64,000 bases of DNA from CAZAFC01 sp964484675 (GCA_964484675.1 CAZAFC010000002.1:151527-215526), one strand, 5' to 3'. Counted from the stretch's first letter, positions 8,699 through 17,684 are shown. Notes: generated by a model from the sequence alone, not told the origin. A program made the numbers and translations.

Positions 8699-8729
8699 AT
8701 TATAGCAGACATGCATGGGCGACGTCCAA
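8699..8729 (-). promoter_or_regulatory. Promoter for ftsE with a predicted leaderless start
   Basis: TATAAT (8699-8704) ends 7 nt before the ftsE ATG. A possible -35, TTGGAC (8724-8729), at 19-nt spacing overlaps the tail of the hairpin terminator at 8729-8770. Confidence 0.55.
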
Positions 8730-8770
8730 AAACAACATACCAGCCGCTAGTATGGCTGGTATGTTGTTTT
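8729..8770 (-). terminator. Hairpin terminator after the 27-codon ORF
   Basis: A perfect 17-bp stem (CAACATACCAGCC core) with an 8-nt loop. On the minus strand it ends in TTTTT, suiting termination of the small transcript that starts near 8910, just before ftsE. Confidence 0.8.
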
Positions 8771-8795
8771 GCAAGACACGTGTCGCGTGCGTTCG

Positions 8796-8879
8796 TCAAT
8801 GAAGTTCGCTCGTGCGGACTTCCACGTGGTAGCCGCTCGGGTATTCATTGTCGAATGTGACGATGATGTGTTTTGTCAT
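8796..8879 (-). CDS. Candidate small protein, 27 residues
   Basis: ATG to TGA encodes a 27-residue peptide that begins MTKHIIVTFDNEYPSG and ends VRTSELH. It has its own promoter (TTGACA, 17 nt, TAAAGT) about 40 nt upstream and a perfect terminator 26 nt downstream, so a discrete short transcript is predicted. The ribosome-binding site is weak (AAAGAAAG). I do not recognise the peptide. The locus could instead make a small RNA, with the ORF incidental. Confidence 0.45.
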   Translation of the reverse strand: MTKHIIVTFDNEYPSGYHVEVRTSELH

Positions 8880-8916
8880 TTTTGTTCTTTCTTTTTATTT
8901 GCTAAGAACAATATAA

Positions 8917-8945
8917 ACTTTAGCACTTTGTTGATAATATGTCAA
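8917..8945 (-). promoter_or_regulatory. Promoter of the short transcript
   Basis: Perfect -35 TTGACA (8940-8945), 17-nt spacer, -10 TAAAGT (8917-8922) on the minus strand. It lies back to back with the promoter of the gene at 9010. Confidence 0.6.
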
Positions 8946-8958
8946 CCATGATCTGTGA

Positions 8959-8964
8959 TATACT
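8959..8964 (+). promoter_or_regulatory. -10 hexamer for the gene at 9010
   Basis: TATACT on the plus strand with no clear -35. The leader of about 40 nt ends in GGAGGTACTACCTC, in which the ribosome-binding site is one arm of a 6-bp palindrome (GAGGTA/TACCTC). Confidence 0.5.
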
Positions 8965-9009
8965 ATCCCTGCCCCGAGGAAGAAGTAGACCGAGCGGAGG
9001 TACTACCTC

Positions 9010-9504
9010 GTGTCAGATGGCAAGAAACCGCGTCGTGAGGCGATCACTGCAGCGCATTGGTGGGGCGACAAGCTCCGAGAACTGGCGCCAGCGATCAAGC
9101 CAGTTACTGCAATGACCGAAGCTGAGTTCGTGGGCGAAACCGCGAACAAGCTCGAGGCGTTGATCCAGGCGGCTCGGTATCGTCGAGCCATCGAGCTCTA
9201 CGAAACGCTCACCGAGGAAAACATCAAGCAATTCGAGCAGTTCCTGGCTGAGCACCTCGATGCAGCAATGGCCGCGCAAAGGTACAATGTAGCATCGGTG
9301 GAAGCATTCAGCCAATACGACCTGGGACCGGAGCTGGATGGCGTCCTGCGCCGTGCCGGCATCGAACCCTATTGGGCTCCGACTGCGCCGATCTTCAATC
9401 GATCCATGATGACACTCCTCAAGCCCGGACACGTTCAGGCTTGCGGCGGATTCTTGGAGGGCAACGGAGAGCCGCTGCACGAGCTACCGCTCATCGACGA
9501 ATAA
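9010..9504 (+). CDS. Hypothetical protein, 164 residues
   Basis: GTG start with a strong GGAGG 9 nt upstream. The protein is soluble, mostly helical, with AAHWWGDKLREL near the N-terminus, a TEENIKQFEQFLAEHLDAA helix in the middle and a Pro/Gly-rich C-terminus. No signal peptide, membrane segment or known catalytic motif is visible. I do not recognise the family. It is a single-gene unit: divergent promoter in front, hairpin terminator behind. The ribosome-binding site can pair with the following TACCTC, which could damp translation. Confidence 0.7.
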   Translation: MSDGKKPRREAITAAHWWGDKLRELAPAIKPVTAMTEAEFVGETANKLEALIQAARYRRAIELYETLTEENIKQFEQFLAEHLDAAMAAQRYNVASVEAFSQYDLGPELDGVLRRAGIEPYWAPTAPIFNRSMMTLLKPGHVQACGGFLEGNGEPLHELPLIDE

Positions 9505-9521
9505 CTCGAACTGCGCGGTTG

Positions 9522-9583
9522 CCCGCCACCGTTTTCAAGGCGCTTTTGGTGCACTATGTTTACGGTGGCGGGTTTTACTTTTT
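9522..9583 (+). terminator. Hairpin terminator after the gene at 9010
   Basis: An 11-bp GC-rich stem (CCCGCCACCGT, 9522-9532, with its complement at 9562-9572) followed by TTTTACTTTTT. The rest to 9672 contains no gene I can see. Confidence 0.8.
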
Positions 9584-9672
9584 GAATTATCAGATTACTT
9601 TTTCATGCGCCGGGAATACTCATTTCGTGAGGACAGCTCCCGGCAGCTACACCTTATCCGGCCACACATACA

Positions 9673-10761
9673 CTACTGACCCAGCGTATGGTCGAGATAA
9701 GCATTAATGAGCGGGTCGATGTTGCCGTCGAGTACGCCATCAACGTCACTCGTCTCGAACCGCGTGCGCAAGTCTTTCACCTGCTTGTACGGATGAAGCA
9801 CGTAGCTGCGGATCTGGTTGCCCCACTCGGCGGACTGGTTTGGGCCTTTGAGCTGATCAAGTCGCTCCTGATGTTGTTCGATTTGCAGGCGAATGAGCCG
9901 AGAGCGCAAAATCGTCAGCGCAGTTTCCCGGTTCTGAATCTGGCTGCGCTCATTTTGAATCGCCACCGTAATGCCGGTTGGCAAGTGCGTGATGCGAACA
10001 GCCGAGTCGGTCGTATTCACACTTTGGCCGCCATGGCCGCCGCTGCGATAGACGTCAATGCGTAAATCTTTGTCGTCAATTGCCAAATCTTCAGGCCGGT
10101 CGATCTTCGGCAGCACATCCACTTTGGCAAAGCTGGTTTCGCGCGATTCGGCGTTGAATGGGCTGAGCCGCACCAGCCGATGCACGCCATGCTCGCTTTT
10201 TAATTTGCCATATGCAAACGGACCGGAGATCTCGAGTGTCGCGCTTTTGATGCCAGCCTCGTCGCCGGCTGATTCGTCGAGCACCGCCACATCGAGCCCG
10301 GTTTTTTCGGCCCACCGCACATACATGCGCAGCAGCATTTGCGCCCAATCTTGCGCGTCCGTGCCACCAGCGCCAGCGTATATACTTACAATTGCATCGT
10401 GATCGTCGTACGCACCGGCGAATTTCAGCTCGGCTTTGAGCTCGCTGAATTGGTGGCGAGCCTGCTCAAGCTGCATCTGCAAATCTGCCGCCATGCTCTG
10501 GTCGTGCAAGCCGGCAAGCTCACACAGATCGGCGATTTCTTGCCGAAGCACCAGCCACGGTCCCAGCCGCTTTTCCAGTTTGGCGTGCTGCTTGGAAATA
10601 TCCTGCGCCTGCGTGGGGTTACTCCAAAAATCAGGCCGAGCCATCACCCCCTCAAGCTGCGTTTTTTGCTGCTCGAGCTTGGGCGCGCCCAGGTGCTCCA
10701 GCGCCACGGCTAGCTCAGATTGCAGCGATTGGGCGTCAGCAAACAACGGCGCATCGCTCAT
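9673..10761 (-). CDS. prfB: Peptide chain release factor 2
   Basis: 362 residues. The stop-codon reading motif SPF (RLSPFNAES) identifies RF2, and the GGQ loop (GGHGGQSVN, Q246) catalyses peptide release. The frame is continuous, with no in-frame TGA or shift site near codon 26, so the autoregulatory +1 frameshift of many bacterial prfB genes is absent. It starts one nucleotide after the M16 peptidase stop and belongs to the secA-M16-prfB run. RF2 reads UGA, consistent with UGA being a stop here. Confidence 0.95.
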   Translation of the reverse strand: MSDAPLFADAQSLQSELAVALEHLGAPKLEQQKTQLEGVMARPDFWSNPTQAQDISKQHAKLEKRLGPWLVLRQEIADLCELAGLHDQSMAADLQMQLEQARHQFSELKAELKFAGAYDDHDAIVSIYAGAGGTDAQDWAQMLLRMYVRWAEKTGLDVAVLDESAGDEAGIKSATLEISGPFAYGKLKSEHGVHRLVRLSPFNAESRETSFAKVDVLPKIDRPEDLAIDDKDLRIDVYRSGGHGGQSVNTTDSAVRITHLPTGITVAIQNERSQIQNRETALTILRSRLIRLQIEQHQERLDQLKGPNQSAEWGNQIRSYVLHPYKQVKDLRTRFETSDVDGVLDGNIDPLINAYLDHTLGQ

Positions 10762-10762
10762 A

Positions 10763-12097
10763 TTAGCTTGCCTTTGTGGATTGCTTGGCCTGAGTCACGT
10801 GCTGGTCAATCTTAGCCCAAAGTGGCGCGGCCTGCTGCTGTAATTCGAGAGCGAAAGCTTCGTCGCAATCGCTGAGCACCCCAAGCCCCCAGATGTTTTC
10901 CGCAAAAAGCGCTCGCGCTACGGCCTCGATTTCTTCTTTAGTCACCGCCTTGATCCGCTTGGGAATCTGATAATAATCTTCGATCACCCCGTCAAAAAAG
11001 TATCGTCCGCTGTAGCCCGCCGCCGTACCGCTTACTGTCTGGCCGCTACGCTGAAAACGCCCGAGCGAATACGCCTTTGCGGCCTCGATGTCTTCGGGCT
11101 CAATCTCACCCGCGAACACTTTGTGCAATTCGGCCACGATAATCTCAAACAGTGCGACGGCATTTTTGCGCGATACCTGCGCGCCAAACCACCAATTACT
11201 GCTCAGCTTCGTTTGGCCGAATCCCGAGCTCATGCCGTACACCAAGCCGCGTTCGCGCGCGGTGCCGAGAATATTTGAGTAGAGCGTTTCTGTGAGCATG
11301 GTATTCACGAGGCTGAGCGCATCGGTTTCCGGATCGTTCATCCGACGATTCATAAAGCTGTCGATGTAAAAATACACGTTCTTAACCGATTTGTTATGGA
11401 TATATACTGGTTTGATTTGGGGCTTAGGGCGCTCATCCGGAAGTGCCAAGTGCGACGTACCAAGCGGCATATCGATCTCCTCGAGCATCGCTACAATTGC
11501 CTCGTGGCGCTTGGGCGTGATGTTGCCGGCGAACACAAAACGCAGATTTCGGCTGGTGTGCGTCCGCTTGTAATGTTCGCGCACGTCGTCGATCGTAACA
11601 TTGTCCATGAGCTCCAAGCGCTCTTGGTCGGTCCGCGCGATAAAGCCGTATTTTTCGCGTAGCGCCAAGCTCAGATGTCGGAAATGATTGTTTGATCGAG
11701 CGGCGAGTTCTTCGCGCACATTTCCCACCTCAGCCTCGAATTCATCGCGTAAAAACAACGGCTTGGTAATGGCCGCCAGCAGCAAATCCAGGATGCGATC
11801 CCACTCAAAATCAGCACATTCCGCCTCGTACGTGATGTCATAGACCCCTGTTGAGGCGTTACTGTACGCGCCATTTTTTTCAATCTCAGCCTGGAACAAA
11901 CGTGCTTTCGGAAAGCGCTCGTTGGCACCCAGCAAGATGTGCTCCATAAGATGTGGCGTTTCCCATTTCTTGGGATCGACCAGATACTCACCAGCGCGGA
12001 AATTAAGCTCATAGCTCATCACGCTGGCGCTCGGCACGTGAATCAGGAGCCCGCGCGCGCCATTTTTGAGCACGAGCTCAGTGACAGTGTGTTTCAT
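10763..12097 (-). CDS. M16 family zinc metallopeptidase
   Basis: 444 residues. The inverted zinc motif HxxEH appears as HLMEH at about residues 49-53, with the third ligand Glu in the EFEAEVGNVREEL helix. A second, inactive M16 half follows. It resembles the bacterial insulinase/processing-peptidase-like proteins that usually work in pairs; only this one is visible. No signal peptide is seen, so a cytoplasmic site is likely. It sits 18 nt after secA and 1 nt before prfB. Substrate unknown. Confidence 0.85.
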   Translation of the reverse strand: MKHTVTELVLKNGARGLLIHVPSASVMSYELNFRAGEYLVDPKKWETPHLMEHILLGANERFPKARLFQAEIEKNGAYSNASTGVYDITYEAECADFEWDRILDLLLAAITKPLFLRDEFEAEVGNVREELAARSNNHFRHLSLALREKYGFIARTDQERLELMDNVTIDDVREHYKRTHTSRNLRFVFAGNITPKRHEAIVAMLEEIDMPLGTSHLALPDERPKPQIKPVYIHNKSVKNVYFYIDSFMNRRMNDPETDALSLVNTMLTETLYSNILGTARERGLVYGMSSGFGQTKLSSNWWFGAQVSRKNAVALFEIIVAELHKVFAGEIEPEDIEAAKAYSLGRFQRSGQTVSGTAAGYSGRYFFDGVIEDYYQIPKRIKAVTKEEIEAVARALFAENIWGLGVLSDCDEAFALELQQQAAPLWAKIDQHVTQAKQSTKAS

Positions 12098-12115
12098 AGA
12101 TTTAAGAGGCTGGCG

Positions 12116-14737
12116 CTACTTGCGCTGCGCACGTCCTTTGCTCTTGCGTTGACGCTCAGCTTTGCGCGTTTTTTTGCGCACGTTGGGCGTCGTTTGTTTT
12201 TTGGCCGTACCCGCTTGGGTTTGGCCCTTCGCAGCTTTGAAGTCCGCCTCTTCAAATTCTTGATCACCAGTGCTCACCTGATCGATGTTATCGACGGCGT
12301 TGCGAGCTGCGCGCGTCAGATCAGTCTCAATCGGAGCCTCGAGTTCGGACGGATCAACAGGCTGGGCGTGGAAAAGCGTGCGAATCACGTCATGGCGCAG
12401 TCCAGATTGCATCTCGTCAAACAAAATCTGCCCTTGGCGTCGATATTCCACCAGCGGATCGCGCTGGCCAACACTCATCCAGTGGATGCCTTCACGCAAG
12501 TGGTCCATGTTCTCGAGGTGCTGCATCCAGAGATTGTCGAGAATTTGCAGGTAAATGTCGCGCTCGACTTTGCGCATAATATCATCGCCAAACGCCGCCT
12601 CGCGCGCCGCATACAGCTCGCGTGCCTCAGTCAGCAAAGCCTCGTCAAACTTATCCGCAGCCGTATCGAACAGCCGGTCGAGCATTTTTTCGTCGAACGG
12701 AAATGCCTCGCGCACCATCGGCTCAAACTGATCGGTGGTGAGCAAAGGCGACGACGCCAAGTCGCGCGACTCGTCCTCGATAAAAATCCGCACACGTTTG
12801 CTGATATCCTCAGCCTGCAACACCTCACGCCGCATCGAGTACGTCGCTTTGCGGTGCCGGTTCATGACGTCATCGTATTGCACCACATTTTTACGCTGAT
12901 CAAAGTGAAAGCCTTCAACCTTCTTTTGCGCGCCTTCGAGGCTACGGGAAATAAGCCGGTTTTCGATCGGCGTTTCGTCGTCGACTTTGAGCCGTTCCAT
13001 GAGCCCAGCAATGCGTTCGCCGCCAAAAATCCGCATCAGATCATCTTCGGTGCTCACGAAGAATTGCGTCACACCCGGATCGCCTTGGCGGCCAGAACGT
13101 CCACGCAGCTGATTGTCGATACGCCGCGATTCGTGTCGCTCACTACCGAGCACAAACAACCCGCCGAGCTCTTTCACGCCATCGCCCAGCACAATGTCCG
13201 TACCACGCCCAGCGATGTTCGTCGCCAGCGTCACGGCACCCTTTTGGCCAGCGCGCGCCACAATTGCCGCTTCTTTTTCGTTGTTCTTCGCGTTCAAAAC
13301 CTCGTGGGGAACGCCGGCTTTAGTGAGCATTTGCCCAAGCAATTCGTTCTTTTCAATCGAAACAGTACCCACCAGTACCGGTTGGCCCTTGGCGTGCAGC
13401 ATTTCGATTTCGCGTACAATTGCCTTGAACTTCGCAAGTTCGGTTTTGTAAATTCTATCCGGCCGGTCCTGACGCGCCAGGCTGCGGTTCGATGGAATTT
13501 CCACGACCTCAAGCTTGTAGATCTGGTGGAATTCCTCGGCCTCAGTTAGCGCCGTACCGGTCATACCGGCGAGCTTTTCGTATAAACGGAAGTAATTTTG
13601 GAACGAAATGGTCGCCAGCGTCATGCTCTCTTGCTGCACTTCAACGCCTTCTTTGGCCTCGATTGCCTGGTGCAAGCCTTCGTTGTAGCGCCGACCAGCC
13701 AGCAAACGGCCGGTAAATTCATCCACAATCACGATCTCGCCGTCTTTGGTAACCACGTAATCCTTGTCGCGTTTGAATAACGTTTGGGCGCGCAGCGCTT
13801 GGTCGAGGTGATAAATCGTGCGGATATTCTCAGTAGCGTACAGATTGCTGACACCCAAAATCTTCTCGATTTTCTCCACACCGGCATCGGTGAGAATCAC
13901 CGTTTTGCGCTTTTCATCAGTTTCAAAATGCGTGTCCTTCTCGAGCTGGCGCACGACTTTCGAGAACTGTGCGTACGAGTTGCCGGTGGTGACACTTGGT
14001 GCCGAAATAATCAGCGGTGTGCGGGCTTCGTCGATCAAAATCGAGTCAACCTCGTCGACGATTGCAAAATTCAGCTCACGCTGGCGCAGTTGATCAGTCT
14101 CGCGCACCATATTGTCGCGCAAATAGTCAAAGCCGAACTCATTGTTTGTGCCGTACGTCACATCGGCAGCGTACGCCTCACGGCGGCTTGCCGGGCGCAA
14201 ATGGCGGAACCGCTCATCATCGTGCTCTTCGTTCAAAAATTCCGGGTCATATATAAATGAGTGGTCGGCGATAATCACGCCGACTTCCAGGCCAAGAAAA
14301 TGGTACACTTGCGCCATCCAGCCAGCATCGCGCTGCGCCAAATATTCGTTCACCGTCACCACGTGCACGCCCTTGCCGGTGAGCGCATTGAGATACACCG
14401 GTGCGGTCGCCACCAGCGTCTTGCCTTCGCCGGTTTTCATTTCAGCAACATTTCCTTCGTGCAGCACCATGCCACCAATGAGTTGCACATCGAAGTGCCG
14501 CATGCCAAGCACGCGATCAGCCGCCTCGCGAACCACCGCGAACGCGTCGGGCAGTAGCTCGTCGAGCGACTCTTTTTTGAGGCGTTTTTTGAGCTTAGCT
14601 GTTTGTTCCTTGAGCTGCGAATCACTCAATTTCTGGTATTTTTCGGACAGATCGTTTACGGCGCGAACGCGTTTTTTCAAGCGCTTGACGGTCCGAGCCT
14701 GCGGATCACCCAGCATTTTCTTGAGGATGCCATTCAT
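12116..14737 (-). CDS. secA: Protein translocase ATPase SecA
   Basis: 873 residues with the SecA DEAD motor: GEGKT Walker A (about 102-106), DEVDSILIDEARTPL Walker B region, IAGRGTDI and QLRGRSGRQGDPG. It drives Sec-dependent export. The usual C-terminal Cys-rich zinc tail is missing. The protein ends in a Lys/Arg-rich tail instead (KTRKAERQRKSKGRAQRK), so membrane or ribosome contact may be by charge. A TATACT at 14769-14774 and a GGGAGAAC site precede the ATG. Confidence 0.97.
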   Translation of the reverse strand: MNGILKKMLGDPQARTVKRLKKRVRAVNDLSEKYQKLSDSQLKEQTAKLKKRLKKESLDELLPDAFAVVREAADRVLGMRHFDVQLIGGMVLHEGNVAEMKTGEGKTLVATAPVYLNALTGKGVHVVTVNEYLAQRDAGWMAQVYHFLGLEVGVIIADHSFIYDPEFLNEEHDDERFRHLRPASRREAYAADVTYGTNNEFGFDYLRDNMVRETDQLRQRELNFAIVDEVDSILIDEARTPLIISAPSVTTGNSYAQFSKVVRQLEKDTHFETDEKRKTVILTDAGVEKIEKILGVSNLYATENIRTIYHLDQALRAQTLFKRDKDYVVTKDGEIVIVDEFTGRLLAGRRYNEGLHQAIEAKEGVEVQQESMTLATISFQNYFRLYEKLAGMTGTALTEAEEFHQIYKLEVVEIPSNRSLARQDRPDRIYKTELAKFKAIVREIEMLHAKGQPVLVGTVSIEKNELLGQMLTKAGVPHEVLNAKNNEKEAAIVARAGQKGAVTLATNIAGRGTDIVLGDGVKELGGLFVLGSERHESRRIDNQLRGRSGRQGDPGVTQFFVSTEDDLMRIFGGERIAGLMERLKVDDETPIENRLISRSLEGAQKKVEGFHFDQRKNVVQYDDVMNRHRKATYSMRREVLQAEDISKRVRIFIEDESRDLASSPLLTTDQFEPMVREAFPFDEKMLDRLFDTAADKFDEALLTEARELYAAREAAFGDDIMRKVERDIYLQILDNLWMQHLENMDHLREGIHWMSVGQRDPLVEYRRQGQILFDEMQSGLRHDVIRTLFHAQPVDPSELEAPIETDLTRAARNAVDNIDQVSTGDQEFEEADFKAAKGQTQAGTAKKQTTPNVRKKTRKAERQRKSKGRAQRK

Positions 14738-14855
14738 GTTTCGTTCTCCCTACTTTCGGTTTGGCGGCAGTATATCAGCTATTGTAACGCGTTTACAGAT
14801 AGAACGCGAGCGATTTTTCTAAAGACTCCGGCAGTTTTTCAGGGACAGATTATAG

Positions 14856-15230
14856 CTATGCTTCAAACGGCTCGCGCTTGCGATGAGGCGTAAGAAGCCG
14901 TCGCCCGATACCGCTCGCCGGCGCGCGCCGTTCTTTGTACTTTTTGAGCTGATTTTTGAGCTTGAGCTCTGCGGTGTCGACCGCCGCGTACATAGTAATG
15001 GTCGTATCACTGCTGCGCAGAACCTCGTGCGGTACGTGCAGAATTACTTCGCAGGTGCAGGCGTTTTTGTCCCGCACCTTGGCTTCTTTGAGTTTGACGT
15101 CAGCATGCAGACTCGTTCGATCAGCCCGCGGCACAAACCGATCGAGCCGGCCAATCTTCTTGGAAATGTACTTGTTGAGCGACTCGTCAAGCGTCGTGTG
15201 CACGCCGTCGATTGTGAGTTTTTGGATCAT
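14856..15230 (-). CDS. hpf: Ribosome hibernation promoting factor (HPF/RaiA family), short form
   Basis: 124 residues with the beta-alpha-beta fold of RaiA/HPF (MIQKLTIDGVHTTLDESL, then DVKLKEAK and DTAELKLKNQLKKYKER). It binds the 30S decoding centre in stressed cells. There is no long-form C-terminal dimerisation domain, only a basic tail, so it resembles E. coli HPF/YfiA, not the Gram-positive long HPF. GGAGGG lies 4 nt before the ATG. It follows serS by 36 nt. Confidence 0.92.
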   Translation of the reverse strand: MIQKLTIDGVHTTLDESLNKYISKKIGRLDRFVPRADRTSLHADVKLKEAKVRDKNACTCEVILHVPHEVLRSSDTTITMYAAVDTAELKLKNQLKKYKERRAPASGIGRRLLTPHRKREPFEA

Positions 15231-15266
15231 TTTGCCCTCCTTTGCGCCGCTTTTGGCGCCTGTTCG

Positions 15267-16583
15267 CTACATGAGCTGCTGGCCGCCCATGAATGGGCGC
15301 AACACCTCTGGGATCAGCACTTTTCCTTCGGCTGTCTGGAAATTTTCAATCACAGCCGCCAAAATCCGCGTCATCGCAAACGCCGTTGCATCGTTGGTAT
15401 GAACAAGCTCAACATTGCCGGTTGCCCGGCGGGCACGAACCTTGAGGTCGCGCGTTTGGTAATCGGTCATGTAGTCGGCCGTGTGCGTTTCGCGGTAGGC
15501 GCTCTGGCCCGGGAACCAGGCTTCGACGTCGACACCAGCCGCATTCGGCTTGCCGATATCAGCGGTGCATTTTTGCAAGATCTGATAGGGCACGCCGAGC
15601 TGCTGCATGAGATATTCCTGCGCCGCGCACAACAATTTGTGTTCAGCCAAACCAGTTTCGGCAGTGCTGAAAACCTCCATTTCGAGCTTGTCGAACTGGT
15701 GCCAGCGCAACATGCCTTCGGTGTCCTTGCCGTAGGTGCCGGCTTCACGCCGGAAGCTCGTGCTATAGCCAAGATAGCGAATCGGCAGCTGCTCTTCGGG
15801 CAAAATTTCGTTCCAATACATCGTGCACAGCGTATGCTCAGCACTCGCGTTCAGCCAGAGGTCGTCCTGCTCAATTTTATAGGTCACATCTTCGGCATTG
15901 AGTCGCGCGCTTGCCACGTACGGCTCAGTGCGCAACATTGCCGGCGGCAAAACGGGCGTGAACGGCTTGGCCGAGAGCTTCTGGCCATTCGTATCCGTAA
16001 TATCATTGTCGTCGATGAGTTTTTGAATAACTTTTTCGTCGGTAAGCGTACTCATCACGAACTGCACGATCGCAAGTTGCAGTCGCACCAGATCACCTTT
16101 TAGGTATCCAAAGCGGGAGCCAGCAATCTTGGCGGCACGCACTTTGTCGAGCATATCGCGCGGCTCCAAGATCTCCCAGTGATTTTTCGGCGTAAAATCC
16201 AACGCTCGCGGCTCACCCACCTTCTTGGCAACGACATTTTCTTCTTCGGTCGCACCCACTGGCACGAAGTCAAGCGGCATATTTGGCACGGCTTTGAGCA
16301 GCTCATGGTACTGGGTTTCAAGCGGCTCAAGTTTGGCTTCACACTCAGCGATGTCTGCCTTGAGCGTTTTGCCCTGCTCGAGCTGTTCGGCCGTCGGCTT
16401 GGAGCCCTTCATTTGTGCGGTCAGCTCGTTTCGCTCAGCACGCAGGCTTTCGAGCTCGGTCAGCCCCGCCCGATACTCAGCATCAATGCGCAAAAGCCCG
16501 TCAACGTCTGGCTTGTAGCCCTTTTGTGCACTCTTAGTTTTAACAAGCTCAGGATTGTCTCGAATAAATTGAATATCTAGCAT
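15267..16583 (-). CDS. serS: Seryl-tRNA synthetase
   Basis: 438 residues from MLDIQFIRDNPELVK. The N-terminal antiparallel coiled-coil arm (about 25-105) reads tRNA-Ser; the class II core has motif 2 (FRREAGTYGKDTEG) and motif 3 in the C-terminal region. The longer open frame upstream has no homology and overlaps the promoter side, so I start at 16583, preceded by AAAGGGCG. A TATACT near 16703-16708 gives a leader of about 110 nt with no obvious T-box features. Confidence 0.96.
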   Translation of the reverse strand: MLDIQFIRDNPELVKTKSAQKGYKPDVDGLLRIDAEYRAGLTELESLRAERNELTAQMKGSKPTAEQLEQGKTLKADIAECEAKLEPLETQYHELLKAVPNMPLDFVPVGATEEENVVAKKVGEPRALDFTPKNHWEILEPRDMLDKVRAAKIAGSRFGYLKGDLVRLQLAIVQFVMSTLTDEKVIQKLIDDNDITDTNGQKLSAKPFTPVLPPAMLRTEPYVASARLNAEDVTYKIEQDDLWLNASAEHTLCTMYWNEILPEEQLPIRYLGYSTSFRREAGTYGKDTEGMLRWHQFDKLEMEVFSTAETGLAEHKLLCAAQEYLMQQLGVPYQILQKCTADIGKPNAAGVDVEAWFPGQSAYRETHTADYMTDYQTRDLKVRARRATGNVELVHTNDATAFAMTRILAAVIENFQTAEGKVLIPEVLRPFMGGQQLM

Positions 16584-16812
16584 GGTCGCCCTTTCGATCA
16601 GAAAAATTAAGGAATTTGAAATTGGTGCAAAGTAAATAAGCCGGCGCGCCGCCGACTCAAACGAAATGCGCTCGCGATTGCCCAAAATCCTGTCATATTT
16701 CTAGTATAGCACTTGGAGCCAGCCTTGATAACGAAACCGCTGGCGAAAACGTTTATCCGCCGGGCTTCCTCAGTCAGGGTGCGCCAATAGTTATCGAGGC
16801 AGCCGAGCAAAG

Positions 16813-17613
16813 TTACGCGCGGGATTTGGCTTTTGACTCGTTCAAAAATTTGAGCGTGAGTTCGGTGCGAGCGCGGGCGTAGGTGCAAAATTCGCACGGA
16901 CCGCCCATGATGTGATCGCCCACTGGCGGTACGTCATCACTGTCGATGCAGGCTTTCATGTTGTGGAGTGTCGGCTCAACCCATTCGTCGTTGCCGGTGT
17001 ATGGGATAACCTTTGTCTTGAACTCGACCTTGTCGAAAAAACCCTCGCGGTCTGATTGGCCATTCGTGTACACGAAGTATCCCGTCGGCTGCACCTCGAG
17101 GCCGTTGCGGCGCAGCAGCCACTGATACACTTCCATCTGGCGCTTGTAGCTAATCTGCCAGCCCGCGCTGATGGTCGGCTCACGGTCTTTGGCCGTCGCT
17201 TTGTAGTCAACCACAATTACCTGCCCATCCGGCGTCACCCACAAGTCGTCAACGGCACCAAACACATGCAGATTCGTCGGCTCGTGCACGTGCACCACGC
17301 CCGTAAAATTCTCGCGCCAATTGTCAAGCTGCTCATGCCGAAATGGCACCGCATCGATGCCTGCGGCAACCATCATCGGGTGCGGCTCGGCTTTGGCGCG
17401 GTAGCCATCGAATTCGCGCTTGAAGAGTTCATCGATCGCTTTGTTGATATTGAACGGCGGACCATCCGGACGCTTGATTTTGAGCCGCGCATCGAGCCAA
17501 AAACAACGCGGACACTGCATGAACAGCTCGATTTTGCTTCGGCTCACTTTGTACGGCGCCTTCTGGCCCGGCAGATATGGCTGCGACCGCTCGCGCCAGT
17601 AATTGTTTCCCAT
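16813..17613 (-). CDS. PD-(D/E)XK nuclease, Cas4/RecB-like with Cys cluster
   Basis: 266 residues. The core has D122 (FGAVDDLW) and VVDYKAT (D136, K138), the catalytic D...D-x-K signature. Cysteines at 34/37 (CPRCFWL) and 240/243 (CEFC) flank the core and probably bind an Fe-S cluster, as in Cas4 and AddB. No CRISPR array, cas gene or recombination partner is nearby, so a role in DNA repair is the simplest inference. The start at 17613 is preceded by TATACT with a 7-nt gap, predicting a leaderless mRNA. Confidence 0.8.
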   Translation of the reverse strand: MGNNYWRERSQPYLPGQKAPYKVSRSKIELFMQCPRCFWLDARLKIKRPDGPPFNINKAIDELFKREFDGYRAKAEPHPMMVAAGIDAVPFRHEQLDNWRENFTGVVHVHEPTNLHVFGAVDDLWVTPDGQVIVVDYKATAKDREPTISAGWQISYKRQMEVYQWLLRRNGLEVQPTGYFVYTNGQSDREGFFDKVEFKTKVIPYTGNDEWVEPTLHNMKACIDSDDVPPVGDHIMGGPCEFCTYARARTELTLKFLNESKAKSRA

Positions 17614-17620
17614 TAGCATT

Positions 17621-17626
17621 AGTATA
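17621..17626 (-). promoter_or_regulatory. -10 hexamer for a leaderless nuclease transcript
   Basis: TATACT on the minus strand ends 7 nt before ATG 17613; no ribosome-binding site lies between. Confidence 0.6.
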
Positions 17627-17684
17627 GCACGCGGATTTGCCGGAATTCCCTGAAGCACCCGGCATGCCGCGGCAATTGCTTTTG

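Noticed and set aside
11939..13549. A 536-codon plus-strand open frame opposite secA and the M16 gene
   Set aside because: It lies fully antisense to strongly conserved genes. Its sequence is His/Arg/Leu-rich with no recognisable domain, as expected for a shadow frame in G+C-rich DNA.
16620..16660. GC-rich palindromic stretch (GGCGGCGCGCCGGC) before serS as a terminator
   Set aside because: No U-tract follows on either strand, and it is in the serS leader with no distinct regulatory logic.
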